The notes under the pieces were generated by a model. It searched no databases, had not been told where the DNA came from, and worked only from the letters and a program-made list of their open reading frames with translations. A program made the translations under genes and the position numbers. From Hyparrhenia diplandra (Eukaryota; Streptophyta; Magnoliopsida; Poales; Poaceae), in assembly GCA_015847255.1 (NCBI GenBank), contig JADLZK010008246.1:186001-250000 (forward strand): a stretch of 64,000 nucleotides of DNA, written 5' to 3'. Shown one piece after another: positions 35,460 to 47,240 of the stretch. How positions within the stretch are numbered: the first letter of the stretch is position 1; every line of letters begins with the position of its first letter.

Positions 35460-35689
35460 ACAGCTCTGGCTCTTCTTTGTCGCCGTTTCCTGGCCTGGAG
35501 AGGGCTTAGTTCTTCCATGGAAAAATGCATGGATTCATTTCGAAGATGTGGGATATATAATAATCAAACGATTGAAAGGTCGACTTATAACAAGTTAGTT
35601 AGGTGTATATGTCTTGGAACCTTGACATTAATCTGGTTAGGTGATTTTGTCTTGGATAATCATCTGGTTGGTCTAGGGAATAAAAAGGT

Positions 35690-35805
35690 GCAACCGCGCA
35701 TCTAATGCTGTAAATTCGTTCATTTCTTCTAGGTAAACATTTTTAAATTCTATAGATGTACAATGAATTTTATTTAAACAATAGATTCTGCATATGTGTT
35801 TCTAG
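35690..35805 (+). repeat. Peptide-family 3' flank, copy 3
   Basis: Matches 30600-30740 and 30960-31130, and lies about 230 bp after member D. Confidence 0.7.
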
Positions 35806-36890
35806 ATTCTCTAGTATAGGATCTTTATACAATTAAGTGCCACAAGAAAATTTTAAATTTTAAAGTTAACTTCATTGTTAAAAATTTTATGTAACCCTAA
35901 TACCGTCTTTGACATGGAACAATTTACAGTACGACTTTATACGAAAAGGTAGTATTTTTTTAGGTCCCAGCCAAATGTTTCTCTACTCTATACCTTATTC
36001 AAACTTATGTTCACAACGATGCTACCAACTATCCCTTAAAGCAATACACGCACACGCGTGATTTCGAAAAAAAAAACGATGCTACCAACTAGTAGTAGAT
36101 AGGTCATTCTATAGGGTGTTGGTTTCCGGTAATACTCTCCTAAAAGGATACACTAAGGTCCGTTTGGATCATTTCGTTTGGAGAAATTGAAATCTACCTT
36201 ATGGATTATGCTATTTAGCTTTGGAATTGACATTTCATAACTTTTCATAGTTTAGATATGCTTTTATCTTCATAAGTTCATGGGGTGAGAGAAAGAAATT
36301 GGTCTCATGCATAATCCCTATGCTATGTTTCTCCACTATAGCGTTCCTCAGCTCGCTCCTCTACAGCAGATCGATAGGTATCTTCCTCATGTGGCCAACA
36401 ACAGTATACAAGTATAATCCTCATGTGACCATATGAGGTTAATTGATAGTGGATTTGAACTGAAAATATCAGTGAGCCTTGCTTGATTTCAATGAACAGT
36501 ATATAGTGGTGGCTTGTTCGTGCTGTTGATGCACAATTTGTGATCATAAAAAAAAGGTCGTCGGATGATGATGTCTGTATATATAGTAATGTAGATGGAT
36601 ATTAGTTCAGGAGATAATAAGATAATAATCATTGTAGCAACGAACTAGTCTCGACATAGGCTGTCTTGAACTGTGCGTAAGGTTAACTACTAGAAAGAGT
36701 GATATATACGGGACGATTCAGATTTGTTTCAGGCCTAGAAATTACAAAAAAAAATTCGCTCACAAATGGTTGGATTATTAAATCATTATTATTGGGGGAC
36801 TGATTATCCAGTTTTATTTACAGCATACTGAAGCATTAGCGAATTATATACCTCGTTTGAATTTGTGCGCGTTCAAATTTTTTTTGAGCT
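35806..36890. other. Non-coding, AT-rich; no gene seen
   Basis: No supported gene. Contains the 43-bp LINE scrap at 36032-36074. A MITE-like end (GGTCCGTTTGGATCATTTCG) sits near 36160; its partner end was not found. Confidence 0.5.
36032..36074 (+). mobile_element. 43-bp extreme 5'-truncated LINE insertion
   Basis: A perfect 17-bp direct repeat, AACGATGCTACCAACTA, lies at 36015-36031 and 36075-36091. Between them are only 43 bp, ending ACGCGTGATTTCG plus an A run. This resembles the last bases of grass LINEs (compare 31160-31206). Confidence 0.75.
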
Positions 36891-37220
36891 CAATTGTGCG
36901 CGTTCAATTAAACCACCCATGTTCACGGACAAATATACATGAATCAAGGCCCAATGGATCGGTCAAAATTGAGCCCAAACAGGCCGTTCTGTCGGTCTGG
37001 ATCTGCAGTCTGGACCTGCTCGTTGCCAGCAGCCCCATCGCCCTAAAAATGGTCGGGAACATGCGAGCCTAAAAATGGAGGGAACCCTACCTTTCCCCGC
37101 CGCCAGGCGCCGCCACCACCATGTCAGTCCTGACCACAGTCACTCTCTCTCTCTCTCTGACCCACGGTCGAAGCTCGTGAGACCAACGCCAAGCGCAGGT
37201 CGCCTCCGACGAATCCTTCC

Positions 37221-39764
37221 ATGGGGAGGCGCGGGGGCTCGTCCAGCCGTGCGACAGCAACGGCACCGTGCGCGTCCTCCACCGCTGCCGGTCCCGACGC
37301 GTCCTGTCCGGCTTCCAATCCCGTATGTCTCTCCTCCGCTGCACCACCCCCCATGTACTTGTATTTTCGATTCCCGACCTCCCTTTGGCTAATGTTCGCA
37401 TGTTTTTGAGATTGCAGAGTGCCACAACCCGTGGGAGGAAGCGGAAGGCCCCGGCGGCACCTCAGAAGCCTCGGAAGGCACAGGTTCGTGTTCGTGGCTT
37501 CGTGCTCTACTGTTCATCGCACTCAATCCCTACTAGCCTTTTCCTGAATCTAATTTCGTTCGTCGGAATCTGTCGCATTTATATTGTGCCATTGTTCGGT
37601 GTATAGGATAACAGAACATATCACATCGAGGTGCACTACGGGCACACGACAATAGACACGATCTTGTGTGGGGGATAGAAGATTTGCATGCATGCGGCAG
37701 CATAGTGGCGGAGCTGCCGCAGCCGTGGCCGATGACATTGGTGGATGTGAAGCTCTGGATCTTGAAACTGTTCCGGCTTCATCCAGAGACCCAAGATCTC
37801 CGTATCAAGGGGTTCTTCAAAGAATACTGCTATGACTACTATGGTCTAGACCATGATCCAGAATGGTATTTCGAAAAGATGAGCTGGGAGAGCAAGGTTT
37901 TATTTACCGATAAGTGTTGGACTTCCTTTGTTAATAAAATGAAGAGAAAAAATTCGATCCAGCAGCTCATGTTGTATGTGGACTCAGCTGAACTCAAGCA
38001 CTATGATGTTCTGCTCAAAGCAGTGCCTGATGGTTATTCTCAACTGTCAACTGTTGTGCTGCCATGTGATGATGGGCGTCGGGGGCACTTTCTGGAAGAA
38101 CACGAGCTAACAATGCCACTGAAGGAAATCGCAGCTTGTCTTGCTGACAAATATGGCAAGCAGCTCAGTCCCCATGAGGTATGGAGGGTAAAACAGAAAG
38201 TTTCGAATCCAGGTTTGGTACATATTATGACTCATACTGCTATGTCCCAAGATTGATTAAGGACATAGTATATTCAAACCCAGGTAGTTTTCTTGACATC
38301 AAGGATACAGAGGTTGCGGGCTGCAAGGACTTCCGAGTCCTCAATTGTATATTTTGGGCATTTGAACAGTGCATACATGCCTTCAGTTACTGTTGCCCTG
38401 TGCTTTGTGTTAAGGGCACACCACTATGTGGGAGATATCAAGGGGTGCTGTTGACTGCAATTGCGTTAGATGCTAATGATTGCCTCGTTCCAGTTGCATT
38501 TGCTATTGCCGAGAGAGAGACAAAGGAAAGTTGGCTTTGGTTTCTTAGGAATGTGAAGCGAGCAGTCGTGAAGGAGCGTTCTAGTGTCTGCATTATCCAT
38601 GACTGCAAATTGGAGTTGGTAAATGCTATAGATGATATTCAGAATAACCTGGATGAACCGCACCCATGGAGGGATGTACAAAGCCGGTGGTGTATGGTAC
38701 ACCTTGCTGAAGACTTCTTGGCATATTTTAGTGACAAAATGTTGATGACGATGTTCAAGAGGCTTTGCCAGCAGAAGCAACCAAGTAAGTTTGCTGGCAT
38801 CTGGAAGGAGCTAGATGAGTTGACATCAAAATATATTGCAAAAGGAAGGAAGCAATAAAAGTCAGGAAATGCAGCAGGGGTCAGACGAGCATGATGAGGC
38901 AGAACTTGAGGCACCATGCAACCAACTGAAATCAGTGCAAGAAGGGGAAGAAGGAAATCATGGAGTTGACAGACAAAGGAAAATAACAAATTTTTCTGAT
39001 TGGATCCATCTGAAACCGAAGGAGAAGTGGTCACTGCTGCATGACACAAATAGTGCTAGGTATGGCATCATGGGCACTGATATATCTTATATATATAAGC
39101 ATAGCCATGTATTCAAAGGGGTTCAGGGGCTTCCACTCTGTGCCATAGTGGAGGTGACATTCAAGCGCATCATAGAGTACTTCAAAAACACAAGTGCGCG
39201 CAGCAAACAAAGCAATCAACGACCCAGCAATGAAGTTCCCTCAGCGTGTCCAGGATGAGATGAATCTCAAAATGCAGAAGGCCCAGGTGCATCAAGTGAT
39301 CTGCGCGTGAAAACAAAGGCCAACTATGTTATATTTGGAGATGATGTTAAAAAGTTTGTGGTTCGGTCAGGGCAGAAGCGTGTAGCTGTTCACCTGTATT
39401 CAAAATCTAGCGGTAGGGTGAATAAGTTTGGAGCATGCACAATCAGAAAAGTGCTGCATGTTCATGCAACAAGATGAGGCTTCTTCGTAGACCCTGCTCC
39501 CATGTTGTGGCCGTTTGCTGTCAAATTGGAGTTAGCAATTCTACATACATGTCGCCGTACTACAGCTTATCATATCTAGGTAATACTTGGAGTAGAAAAT
39601 TCAATGTAGCTGATGATTTGTTCAGGTACAAAAGAGATATTCCATTTAGCTGGCAGAAGACGCCAACTTGGATCCCAGACAAAAGGTTGGAGTGTGGCTT
39701 TCCTGGTTTTCTAACATCAGACTGCGCACAAACTGCCACAGAAGAAGAGGAAGAGCAAGAGTGA
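37221..39764 (+). pseudogene. MULE transposase gene (copy C, near full length, frameshifted)
   Basis: Exon 1 is 37221-37322 (MGRRGGSS), exon 2 37418-37483 (RKRKAPAAPQKPRK), and exon 3 runs from 37607. An early stop sits at 37672-37674. 37676-38256 carries the N-terminal blocks (VAELPQPWPMTLVDVKLW, LHPETQDLRIKGFF). A frameshift near 38195 leads into the MULE transposase domain (38200-38858: NCIFWAFEQCI, GRYQGVLLTAIALDAND, VPVAFAIAERE, WFLRNV, CMVHLAEDF). Further shifts lie near 38850, 39203 and 39307, and a 1-bp deletion precedes the SWIM finger (39450-39510, here with the full C-x-C). The first catalytic aspartate of V-D-G-T is lysine (VKGTPL, codon 38412-38414). The protein would bind and cut MULE ends. 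At least five breaks make this copy dead. Confidence 0.85.
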
Positions 39765-40109
39765 AGCATCTGCAGTTGATCAATTCCAGACAAATCAACG
39801 AACCGAAGGACACTCAGAAGAACCTAGCCAAGCTTGAAATTCTATGTTCTTCCGTCAAATTTATCCTATGTGTAATCTAAGTATGCAGTAGCTTTTGAGC
39901 TCAAGTTGTCCTAGTTAAAACTGACTTTTTTTATCTGTGTGCTTCACTGCTTGTTTCCTTTGTACCATGTTCAGGAAACTGAATTTCACGTTACCTTCAG
40001 GCAATATGGTTAGTAGACCTGTGACAATGTGCTTTAAATTCAAGGTTGCAGCAGCACTGAATCATTGTCTCATTCATAAGTTGGTTACAGTGCTGATATT
40101 TATATTTGC
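39765..40109 (+). repeat. 3' flank of MULE copy C (left part)
   Basis: Near-identical to 554-903. It is interrupted at 40110 by a 6.55-kb insertion and continues at 46661-47240. Confidence 0.85.
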
Positions 40110-40198
40110 TGGAGGATGCCTCCCGACCCAGACCCTCCCGACCCTGTACCCTCCGTCTCCCTCCAGCCGCCGGCTTCCACGCCGCCCAGATCCCCCCT

Positions 40199-43100
40199 GG
40201 GAAAAAACTGAGGTACGAGCCTGCCGTACGGACGCGACCGTACGGTTCTGACGTGGACGCGTTTCATTGGATCGGGAGTGCCTTCCGTCACCGTCGTGCA
40301 GGTCGGCTCCGCATCGCCCCTCGGCTCCGATCGTTCACCCGCATGTCCTCGACTCGTTCACCCGCATGTCCTCGGTCAGGCTGAGTCCTCGGCTACGATC
40401 GTGGCTATGATCATTGCTTCGCATGTCGGCTCTGTACGGCTCACTCTTTTGTCACAAAAGATATGTACGCAAGACCTGTATGCACAAGAGCTGTATGATC
40501 GCATTTTTTTTTTTTTTCTGAAGGCAGCCTAGCTGCTGGCTTCAATCGAAATAGCACATATTTCATAGATGAACAACAAAACAGCATAGTAATAATTTCA
40601 ACAAATTTAAACTTTTAGTCAAACCGATACACATATTCCATAGACGAAGAACAAAATAGCTTTGTTATAATTCCAACAAATTTAAACTTTAGTCATGCTA
40701 TTGTAGCATCTTCCCATAAACAAAAAAGACGGTTACATAGATTCATGATTTTGATTCATGATTTTGCTCTCCATCAAATTGTAACTCTCTAGCGACACTT
40801 TGCGATGTAACATCTTGACCGTCTCCCATTAAGAGACTTGTGTATCCTCGGGCAAAAATGAAGTAGGCATTGCAAAAGGATTTACAAAATAATTGAAGTC
40901 CGGCATCATGGAATGAGCATATCCACCTTGAGCGAAAAAACCAACCAAGGCGAAGATGACCCAACGTTACTTTCTGTGTCATCACAATAAAGTGTTCAAA
41001 AATTATTTGTATAAGGGAATAAATTATGAGAATAGGTGGTGTCTTACAATTATTTGGGGTGCCACATCACGTTCATCTCTTGTTTTGTACATCATTCTGT
41101 TTCGAACTTCACCTACAATGCAATATATATGACAATAGATTATTTAAAATAAACTTTACACAGTGAGAATAAGTATTGAACAAGTCGTTTACCTTTCTTT
41201 TGGGCACCCTTCTTCTTCTTCTTTGTTGTGTTCTTTTCAACAATATTTTTTATGCCGTGTCTTCTTTGGACCCTTTATTACTTGAGGAATTTTGAATGAT
41301 ATGACACCATTTGGTGGTTGTCGATCACATTCATTAGGAGCGGGGAAATCTCATTTTTTTTTCATGTGCCTTGCTTAGATAAGTATCTGCTTCCAAATTG
41401 AAGTCATGCATGATTTTTCTGCATCTTATGAATTAGTTCTTTTGATGACGAACACTTGAATGCAAGAGATGTGGCTGCCGAGATAGAAGTGCAGCATGTG
41501 TTTTCAAATCTACCTCCTCAGTTCCTGGTTTCTGAATGTAAAATCCACTTTTAGCATTTTTGTCCATCTTGGTAGTATATATTGCGATGGCAAATCATAT
41601 ACTTGATTCGTATTTGTACACCCTCAGAGCATGTTTGCACAATAAACCTGTAAAATATAGTTTCCAATTTAAATAACATATTTTACTGAATGCATAATGT
41701 AATTAGAATATCCTTTAATAGTAACATACCTATGCATTCAAACATTTGGCAAGAGTATGTAATGGTCAAATCTTCTTTATTCAATACTACTGTTGCTCCA
41801 CGATCAGATTGCATATACTTAACAATGAAGGTCAAGTTTGTCCCTACAGCTTCCAACAATTCACAAGATGATGTGAGCTGTCTTTTAAATTCTTCCTCAA
41901 ACTCTGAATACATTCTCCTTGTATATTTTTCAGCTGCAGTCTTCAACATTGGTAGATTTGGAATGTACGGAACTGGTGTCTTTTCAGCGGACTGAAAAAT
42001 CAGCATCCAACTCGTTTGACCTTAAACTAACTTTGCAACATTCTCACATTCTACAAGGAGTTCGAAAGGCCGAGTCTCCTACGAAATCTTTTTTTGAAGA
42101 CATTATTCATACCTTCACTCCGTTGGGTCGAGTTCATATCTGTTGTAAATGAGTCACGGTATACCGCAGCCCACTTTGCCCTCAAAATATATAGGTTTGC
42201 CATCCATGAGTTATTCTCAAGGTTGTACTTAGCCAACAATTCGTGCTATTTCGTGTGAAGTAAATCTCTGCCCTATCTTCATAGATACAACTTTTGAATT
42301 ATTTCCAGAACTTGTTATCGGACATATCTTCTACCTTCTCCTCTCGATATGTCTTTCGCATTTCTCCCGATATGTCCTCCCGACTTGTCCTTCAACTTGT
42401 TCTTCGATGCATTAATCACATGACCAAGATGTTTAGCAAGCATTTAAGAAAATATGCCACAAACAAAGGCGGTGAGCTGTATTTGGGAACACAAAAGAAA
42501 TTCCTGCTGCCATTGCCGCGTCTTGATCTGCGTGAAAATTGTGCTTGGGTGCTTTCAGCACATGGCTGCTAGACAGGTCTCAAATAGCCAAACAAATGAT
42601 TCAATAGTCTCATCAAATATAAGTGCACACCCAAAGATGATAGTTTGCTTGTGGTGATTGCAGCCAAGAATCGGAGCAAAAGGCATTTCAAATTTATTTA
42701 TTTGAAATGTGGTGTCAAAGGACACAAGCATCACCAAAGCATTTGTAATCCATGATAGACTGGCCATCTGCCCAAAAGAAATTTACTATACGGCCAGATT
42801 CCTTATCCACCTGAATGGCATAAAAAAAGTAGGATCCTGTAATTGTTTATTTCTCGGATATTCAGATAAGGTTTGTGCATCATTGGCTTCTAAGTATTGT
42901 CTGCTCGCGACCAATCTCATTATAGCAATCTTTCTTAGAATATGGTATTTTATCTTCCCTCCATAATGCTCCTTCATGAAATAAAAACCTGTCCGGGCTT
43001 CATTCCACTGTCGTATCCGCCCAATTAATTGTCTATCGGCTTCTATAACCTCTCGTTGGGACCGTAGCTTATGTTTCTTATTTGGACTAGCAAGATAATG

Positions 43101-44247
43101 GTTATGCTCTAGTACAACCTTTTGCACTGTCCAAACATTTTCCTTGCTGATACTAAACTGAACACGAGCGTCACAACCGGTCCTTGCAATATCCTTTTGT
43201 GATTGTTCATTCCTTCGATACCCTTCCCAGTTGCAAACCCTAAATTTCTGACTTAAACTGCCATCCGGACGGCGCTTTGTCGAGCTTTTTCTAACACTGA
43301 ACCCAACCTGTCCTGCATAATCGTTTGTACATCTCATAAGCCTTTTTCTCCGAATCAAACGTCATTCCAACTTCTGGTTTGATCAAATGTAATCCGGATT
43401 TATCAATCACCGGGCTGCACATATGAATTTTCAATAAAACAAATAATAAGAAATACGGCATTCGAGATCAAGTATAATAAAATAAATTAATATAGACTCT
43501 ACTATTTTTTTTTACTCAATTTACCTCGTTACATGCTTCAGTTTCCACTAATCCAACATGAGTTATTTCTTGTTCTTCTCAACGATCGCCACCGACATTG
43601 TCAATCAAGGATGGAACATTTAATCTACATCATAAGGTCTAATAAGTAATATGATCCTCACATGGAGCGATGATGATAGAACGATGACCAAGACATGGCA
43701 AAGCGAGGAGAAGCCGCAATCAGTTACCTGAAGACAGACGGCGATGGATCAGCGTGCTCCAACAGCGATTCGACCGGCTTCGCCGCGCCGCCTAGCGCCT
43801 CGGCCGCGGCTGTGTGAACAGCCTCTTGTTCACCTCCATCCATGTGGCTCTTGTCGAGTATGGATCCGTCGCGCCGCTCGTGTGCCATGGGCTACGCAAT
43901 CGGACGGGAGTCGCAGCAACTAGGATGCGGCGCAATATGGCGGCGCGTATGGGAGTCCCGTGCCTCTCGTGCCGTGATCTGGAATCTGATCGTGGGCAAT
44001 GCGGCGGCGCGTACGCGAACTCAGATGCGGAGCCGAGCGATAGCAGCCCTCGTGCGGCGGTGGGGAGACGCGCTGCGTTGGAGCCGATCGCAGCGCGCAG
44101 CATGCAATCGAGCGAGCCGATGTTGCAGCGCGCGGCATGCAGGCGAGAGTATAGAGGCGTTCGATCGTCTTGTGGCCACGCGGCAGCCATCGTGCGGAGA
44201 ACCGTACGGTCGCGTCCGTACGGCAGGCTCGTACCTCAGTTTTTCCC
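40199..44247 (-). mobile_element. FAR1-type MULE nested in the LINE, about 50-bp inverted termini
   Basis: The left end 40199-40249 (GGGAAAAAACTGAGGTACGA...GACCGTACGGTTCT) is repeated in inverse at 44198-44247 with one length difference in the A run. Between them a degenerate FAR1-like transposase lies on the minus strand. No matching 8-11-bp target duplication was found; flanking bases read TCCCCCCT left and CACCGTGAC right. Length about 4.05 kb. 40250-40740 and 43360-44197 hold no recognisable gene. The 500-codon plus-strand frame starting at 43814 crosses the right terminus and is not a gene. Confidence 0.85.
40743..43358 (-). pseudogene. FAR1/FHY3-like transposase of the nested MULE
   Basis: Minus strand, in order. 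43358-42786: FAR1 DNA-binding-like domain with YAGQVGFSVRKSS, ARTGCDARV, W-T-V-Q and HNHYL. 42786-42555: transposase core with VSFDTTFQINKFEMPFAP, NHHKQTIIFGCAL and WLF. About 42540-42400: a frameshifted TDQDAAM-like block and LCLWHIF-like sequence. 42239-42051: WAAVYRDSFTTDMNSTQRSEGMN. 42006-41683: SWIM-like CQMFECIGML. 40985-40743: probable C-terminus. It belongs to the MULE transposase lineage from which the FHY3/FAR1 light-signalling regulators were domesticated. Multiple stops and frame changes, and its position inside TIRs, mark it as a dead transposon gene rather than a host FAR1 gene. Confidence 0.8.
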
Positions 44248-44628
44248 CACCGTGACCCCAGCCTCTCCTCTCCATCAGCGCCCGCATCCAAGTTCCCCAT
44301 CGTGTGATCTACCTGCTGATGCCTCTCTCGCCAGCGGGTGTCCAGGCACCGGCGAGATCGATCTCAGCTCGCGTGCTGCAGGCAGCCATGCCTCCCCACG
44401 CTCGAGCGGGCCTCCCCAGCGCCGGTGGCCGTCGAGGACGGTGCATCCGGTGGTGGTGGACGGGGCCTCCCCTGATGCCGACCCATTCGTTCCCTCCACC
44501 GGCAGATCGAAGGCGGCGCGCTGGGGAAGACGGCCTCATCGACGACGCCGATTCGGAGGAAGAGGTGGACTTCGAGCCTTCACCGCACTACCTCTGGGCC
44601 GCACGCCGCGCCTTGTCGCTGACAGCGG

Positions 44629-46479
44629 ATGCGGGTGCCGCCGCTGGGGATCAGCGCCCCCATGGACAACGCCGTCGAGCGCCCGTCCTTCATCGCTACT
44701 CCGTCCCAGCCGGTTGAGGCCCCTTGCTCTGGGAGCAGGGACGTTGCTCCCGGTCCTAGCGGCGGTGTCTCTTGGGGAACCAACGCCGGCGTCGGAAACC
44801 GCCGCCCCAAGCGTAGGCGTCAACGACGTCGCCGGAGGAAGGCGTCCGCGACCGACGCCGGGGCGGGCGGGTCTGCGGTGGACCGGGTCCCTGCTCACCA
44901 GCGTCTACGCGTTCCCGCTCACCTACGCCTGGGTTCCCGTCGCCGCACCTCGCCACCAGATGCTGAGGGTTGGCAGAAGGTCCTGCCGCCGCGTCATGAC
45001 GGCAAGCCAGCGCCGCGAGTCCGCACGGTGCGTGCCACTCGCGCCGACAGCCCGCGCGGCCGACCCAAGGCGACGGAGGATCGGTGCCTCAACTGTTTGG
45101 CGGCCGGCCACCGCGCCGCTACATGCATGTCGGCACTGCGTTGCTTCAAGTGCCATGGCGAAAACCACTACGCACGCGACTGCAAGTGGCCCCAGGCTAC
45201 CTCCGTGTGTCGGCGCCGGACAACATGGCTGTCCGGCAACGACGTGTTGGGAGCCCGGTGACGGCACCGAGTGCAGATGGCCAGGGGATGACTGTGTCTC
45301 CACCTTTGTCGACTGACGTCGAGGATGCCATTGGCAACGCCGCCTTGCGCTTCGTCGTCATCGTCCTAAACCGCGGTGGTTCGTCGGACTTACTCATCGA
45401 CGATGTGCGAGCTGCCATAGCGGCGCGGGCCATCTTTGCCCGGGGAGCTTGTCGTGGTCCAGGGCCCCGACCTGCGAACGCGCCGAACCGGCCAGCACAA
45501 GCGCGGACGCTCTCATCGGCGCACAGCGAGGACGCTTCAGCCGGCTGACCCGAACAGTCTCGACTCCGCGCGGCGGGGTCTGGAGGCTGTCGTCGACTCT
45601 GAGAGCCGGGATCTTGCTTGGGCCTCGGCCCTGGAGGGTCCTCTTCCTCCGTCTTCCACGCCGCCTGCTGAGGGGACCTGTGCCATGACAGCAGGTGCCT
45701 CGGAAGCAGTCACTCCGCGCACTGATTGGTGGGCAGATTTGGTGGACGTAGAGTTTGCGGTTCCCCCCACACTCGTCGGCGTGACCCCAGACATGCCTAT
45801 GCATACTGGGTCTCCGGTGGTGGGGACGCCAGAGGCTGGGTTCCCGGGTCTCGGTGTCGTCGACCCGCCGGACGTTCCTCTGGAGCCGGTGGCTGCACAG
45901 CCATCTCCCGCGCCGCCTGCTTCGTCGTCTCGGGTGGATATAGCCACTTCTGAGGACGCCGTCTCGGCTCCATCCCTTTCTCTGGTTGGCGCAGTGCCGC
46001 CTTCTGCGCCGGCGGCTTCCCTGTCTGCTCCTCCGCCGTCTGACGCAGACATCGACAGCGCGTCACGCCTCCCCTCCTCCGACGACGATGTCGAGCACGT
46101 GACACTGTCGGTTCGGGAGGAGCAGGAGGCGGCGATATGCCTCCCCCTCGACACTCCTCTGCTCAAGGATGGGCCCAGTCTAAGCCGCTCCCGCACGCCG
46201 GTCTCAGTACATTCTCTGCGGAGGAGTGGACGCATTGCAGCTAAACCGCGCACCCCCAATGCAACCGTTCAAGCACAGAAGGTGCTGCTTCGTAAGCTCG
46301 GCGAGAAGGTCGAGGATGAGGCCGTGGATTCAGAGATTGAGCAGAAGTTCGTTGTTGCCTTTGGGGGCAAGATGACTGAAAAAAAGAGGATCTGTTTCGA
46401 GGCCCTTCTAGCAGGTGGGATCGATCTCTCCGCCATGGAGCTGAACATGGCAGGGATCGCGGAAGACGAGATCGGTTAG
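44629..46479 (+). pseudogene. ORF1-type protein of the LINE-like element (double zinc knuckle)
   Basis: The 44629-45261 frame has an arginine-rich stretch, then EGWQKVLPPR and two zinc knuckles of the C-x2-C-x4-H-x4-C type (CLNCLAAGHRAATC and CFKCHGENHYARDC, about 45080-45190). The frame ends at 45261. The downstream part continues in another phase at 45436-46479: a proline/serine-rich middle, then a basic-hydrophobic C-terminus with LRRSGRIAAKPR and QKVLLRKLGEKVEDEA, a tail often seen in grass LINE-related zinc-knuckle proteins. At least one frameshift separates the two parts. Expected role: nucleic-acid binding in retrotransposition. Confidence 0.65.
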
Positions 46480-46660
46480 ATAGGCCTTGATCTCTTTATT
46501 TCTTTCCTGTCGCAAATTTGGTCCAATGTAATCGCTAGTGTAAGATCCAGTAGAAGTAGGGGTGGTGATCCAGGTAATGCTCGTGTTACCGGATCGACCA
46601 TTGTTTGTAACACTCTTTCTGCTTAATGAAAAACGCGCCTAGGCGTGCTCTTGAAGGAAG

Positions 46661-47240
46661 ATATTTATATTTGCTTAAAACTTTGTTTTGAATATCACCA
46701 GGTGGGATAATTCCCGACTTGAAGTTTATTTGGCCCGAAGCAACCTGCTTTTTGTTTATACAAGATCTTTACAGTGTTTCTACTTCTAGAACTGGAGTTT
46801 ACAGGCCACTCCGTGGCCTTCCTAGCTCTGTAACTTGTCAGGAAAGACTGAAACTCTGCACCAATACTAAGTTACTCTAACTGACATTACGGCTGCTGAC
46901 TCTAATGAATAACGGATAATATGCATAGCATCGAGTTTGTTGTGCAGGTAGGACAACTGTTGTGTAGCTAATTTCGTGATTGGTGATTTTTTTTTTTTTT
47001 TGTCTTGAATAGTTCTGTGAAGCAATCTCTGATTCCAATGCCCCAAGAATTCCATTCTATAGAAATTTGCATGTGTATTGTACTATTGTTCCCAAACGTC
47101 TCCATTGTGTTGTGCATGCGTGTATCCAGAGGTGGTTTTCTGAAATCGTATGTATTATTATTAATTAATTAGTATAATAGTAACAGTGTTATCATCGTGC
47201 TAGTTGTTGTTCCTTTTCAATTGTTTTTTTTTTCCTAGGC
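46661..47240 (+). repeat. 3' flank of MULE copy C (right part)
   Basis: Continues the duplicated 3' flank (matches 890-1445) after the insertion. It starts with the right target-duplication copy, and homology to copy A ends at TTTCCTAG near 47239. Copy C has a short extra piece near 46835. Confidence 0.85.

Larger units (their letters stand above)
40110..46660 (+). mobile_element. LINE-like insertion with ORF1 only, itself interrupted by a FAR1-type MULE
   Basis: The insertion is flanked by a perfect 14-bp direct repeat, ATATTTATATTTGC (40096-40109, 46661-46674). The undisturbed site is seen near 890-903. Target duplications this long point to a LINE-type element. Its own sequence is 40110-40198 plus 44248-46660 (about 2.5 kb). 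It holds an ORF1-type coding region with two zinc knuckles and a 3' end CTTAATGAAAAACGCGCC, with no endonuclease or reverse transcriptase between. There is no clear A-tail at the 3' end. It may be a non-autonomous LINE derivative moved by a full-length relative. Confidence 0.75.

Noticed and set aside
41683..43358. Host FAR1/FHY3 transcription-regulator gene
   Set aside because: The reading frame is broken in many places and the region lies between about 50-bp terminal inverted repeats, so a transposon gene is the better reading.
43814..45316. 500-codon open frame, the longest in the window
   Set aside because: It crosses the right terminus of the nested MULE and reads the zinc-knuckle region in the wrong phase; a composition artefact.
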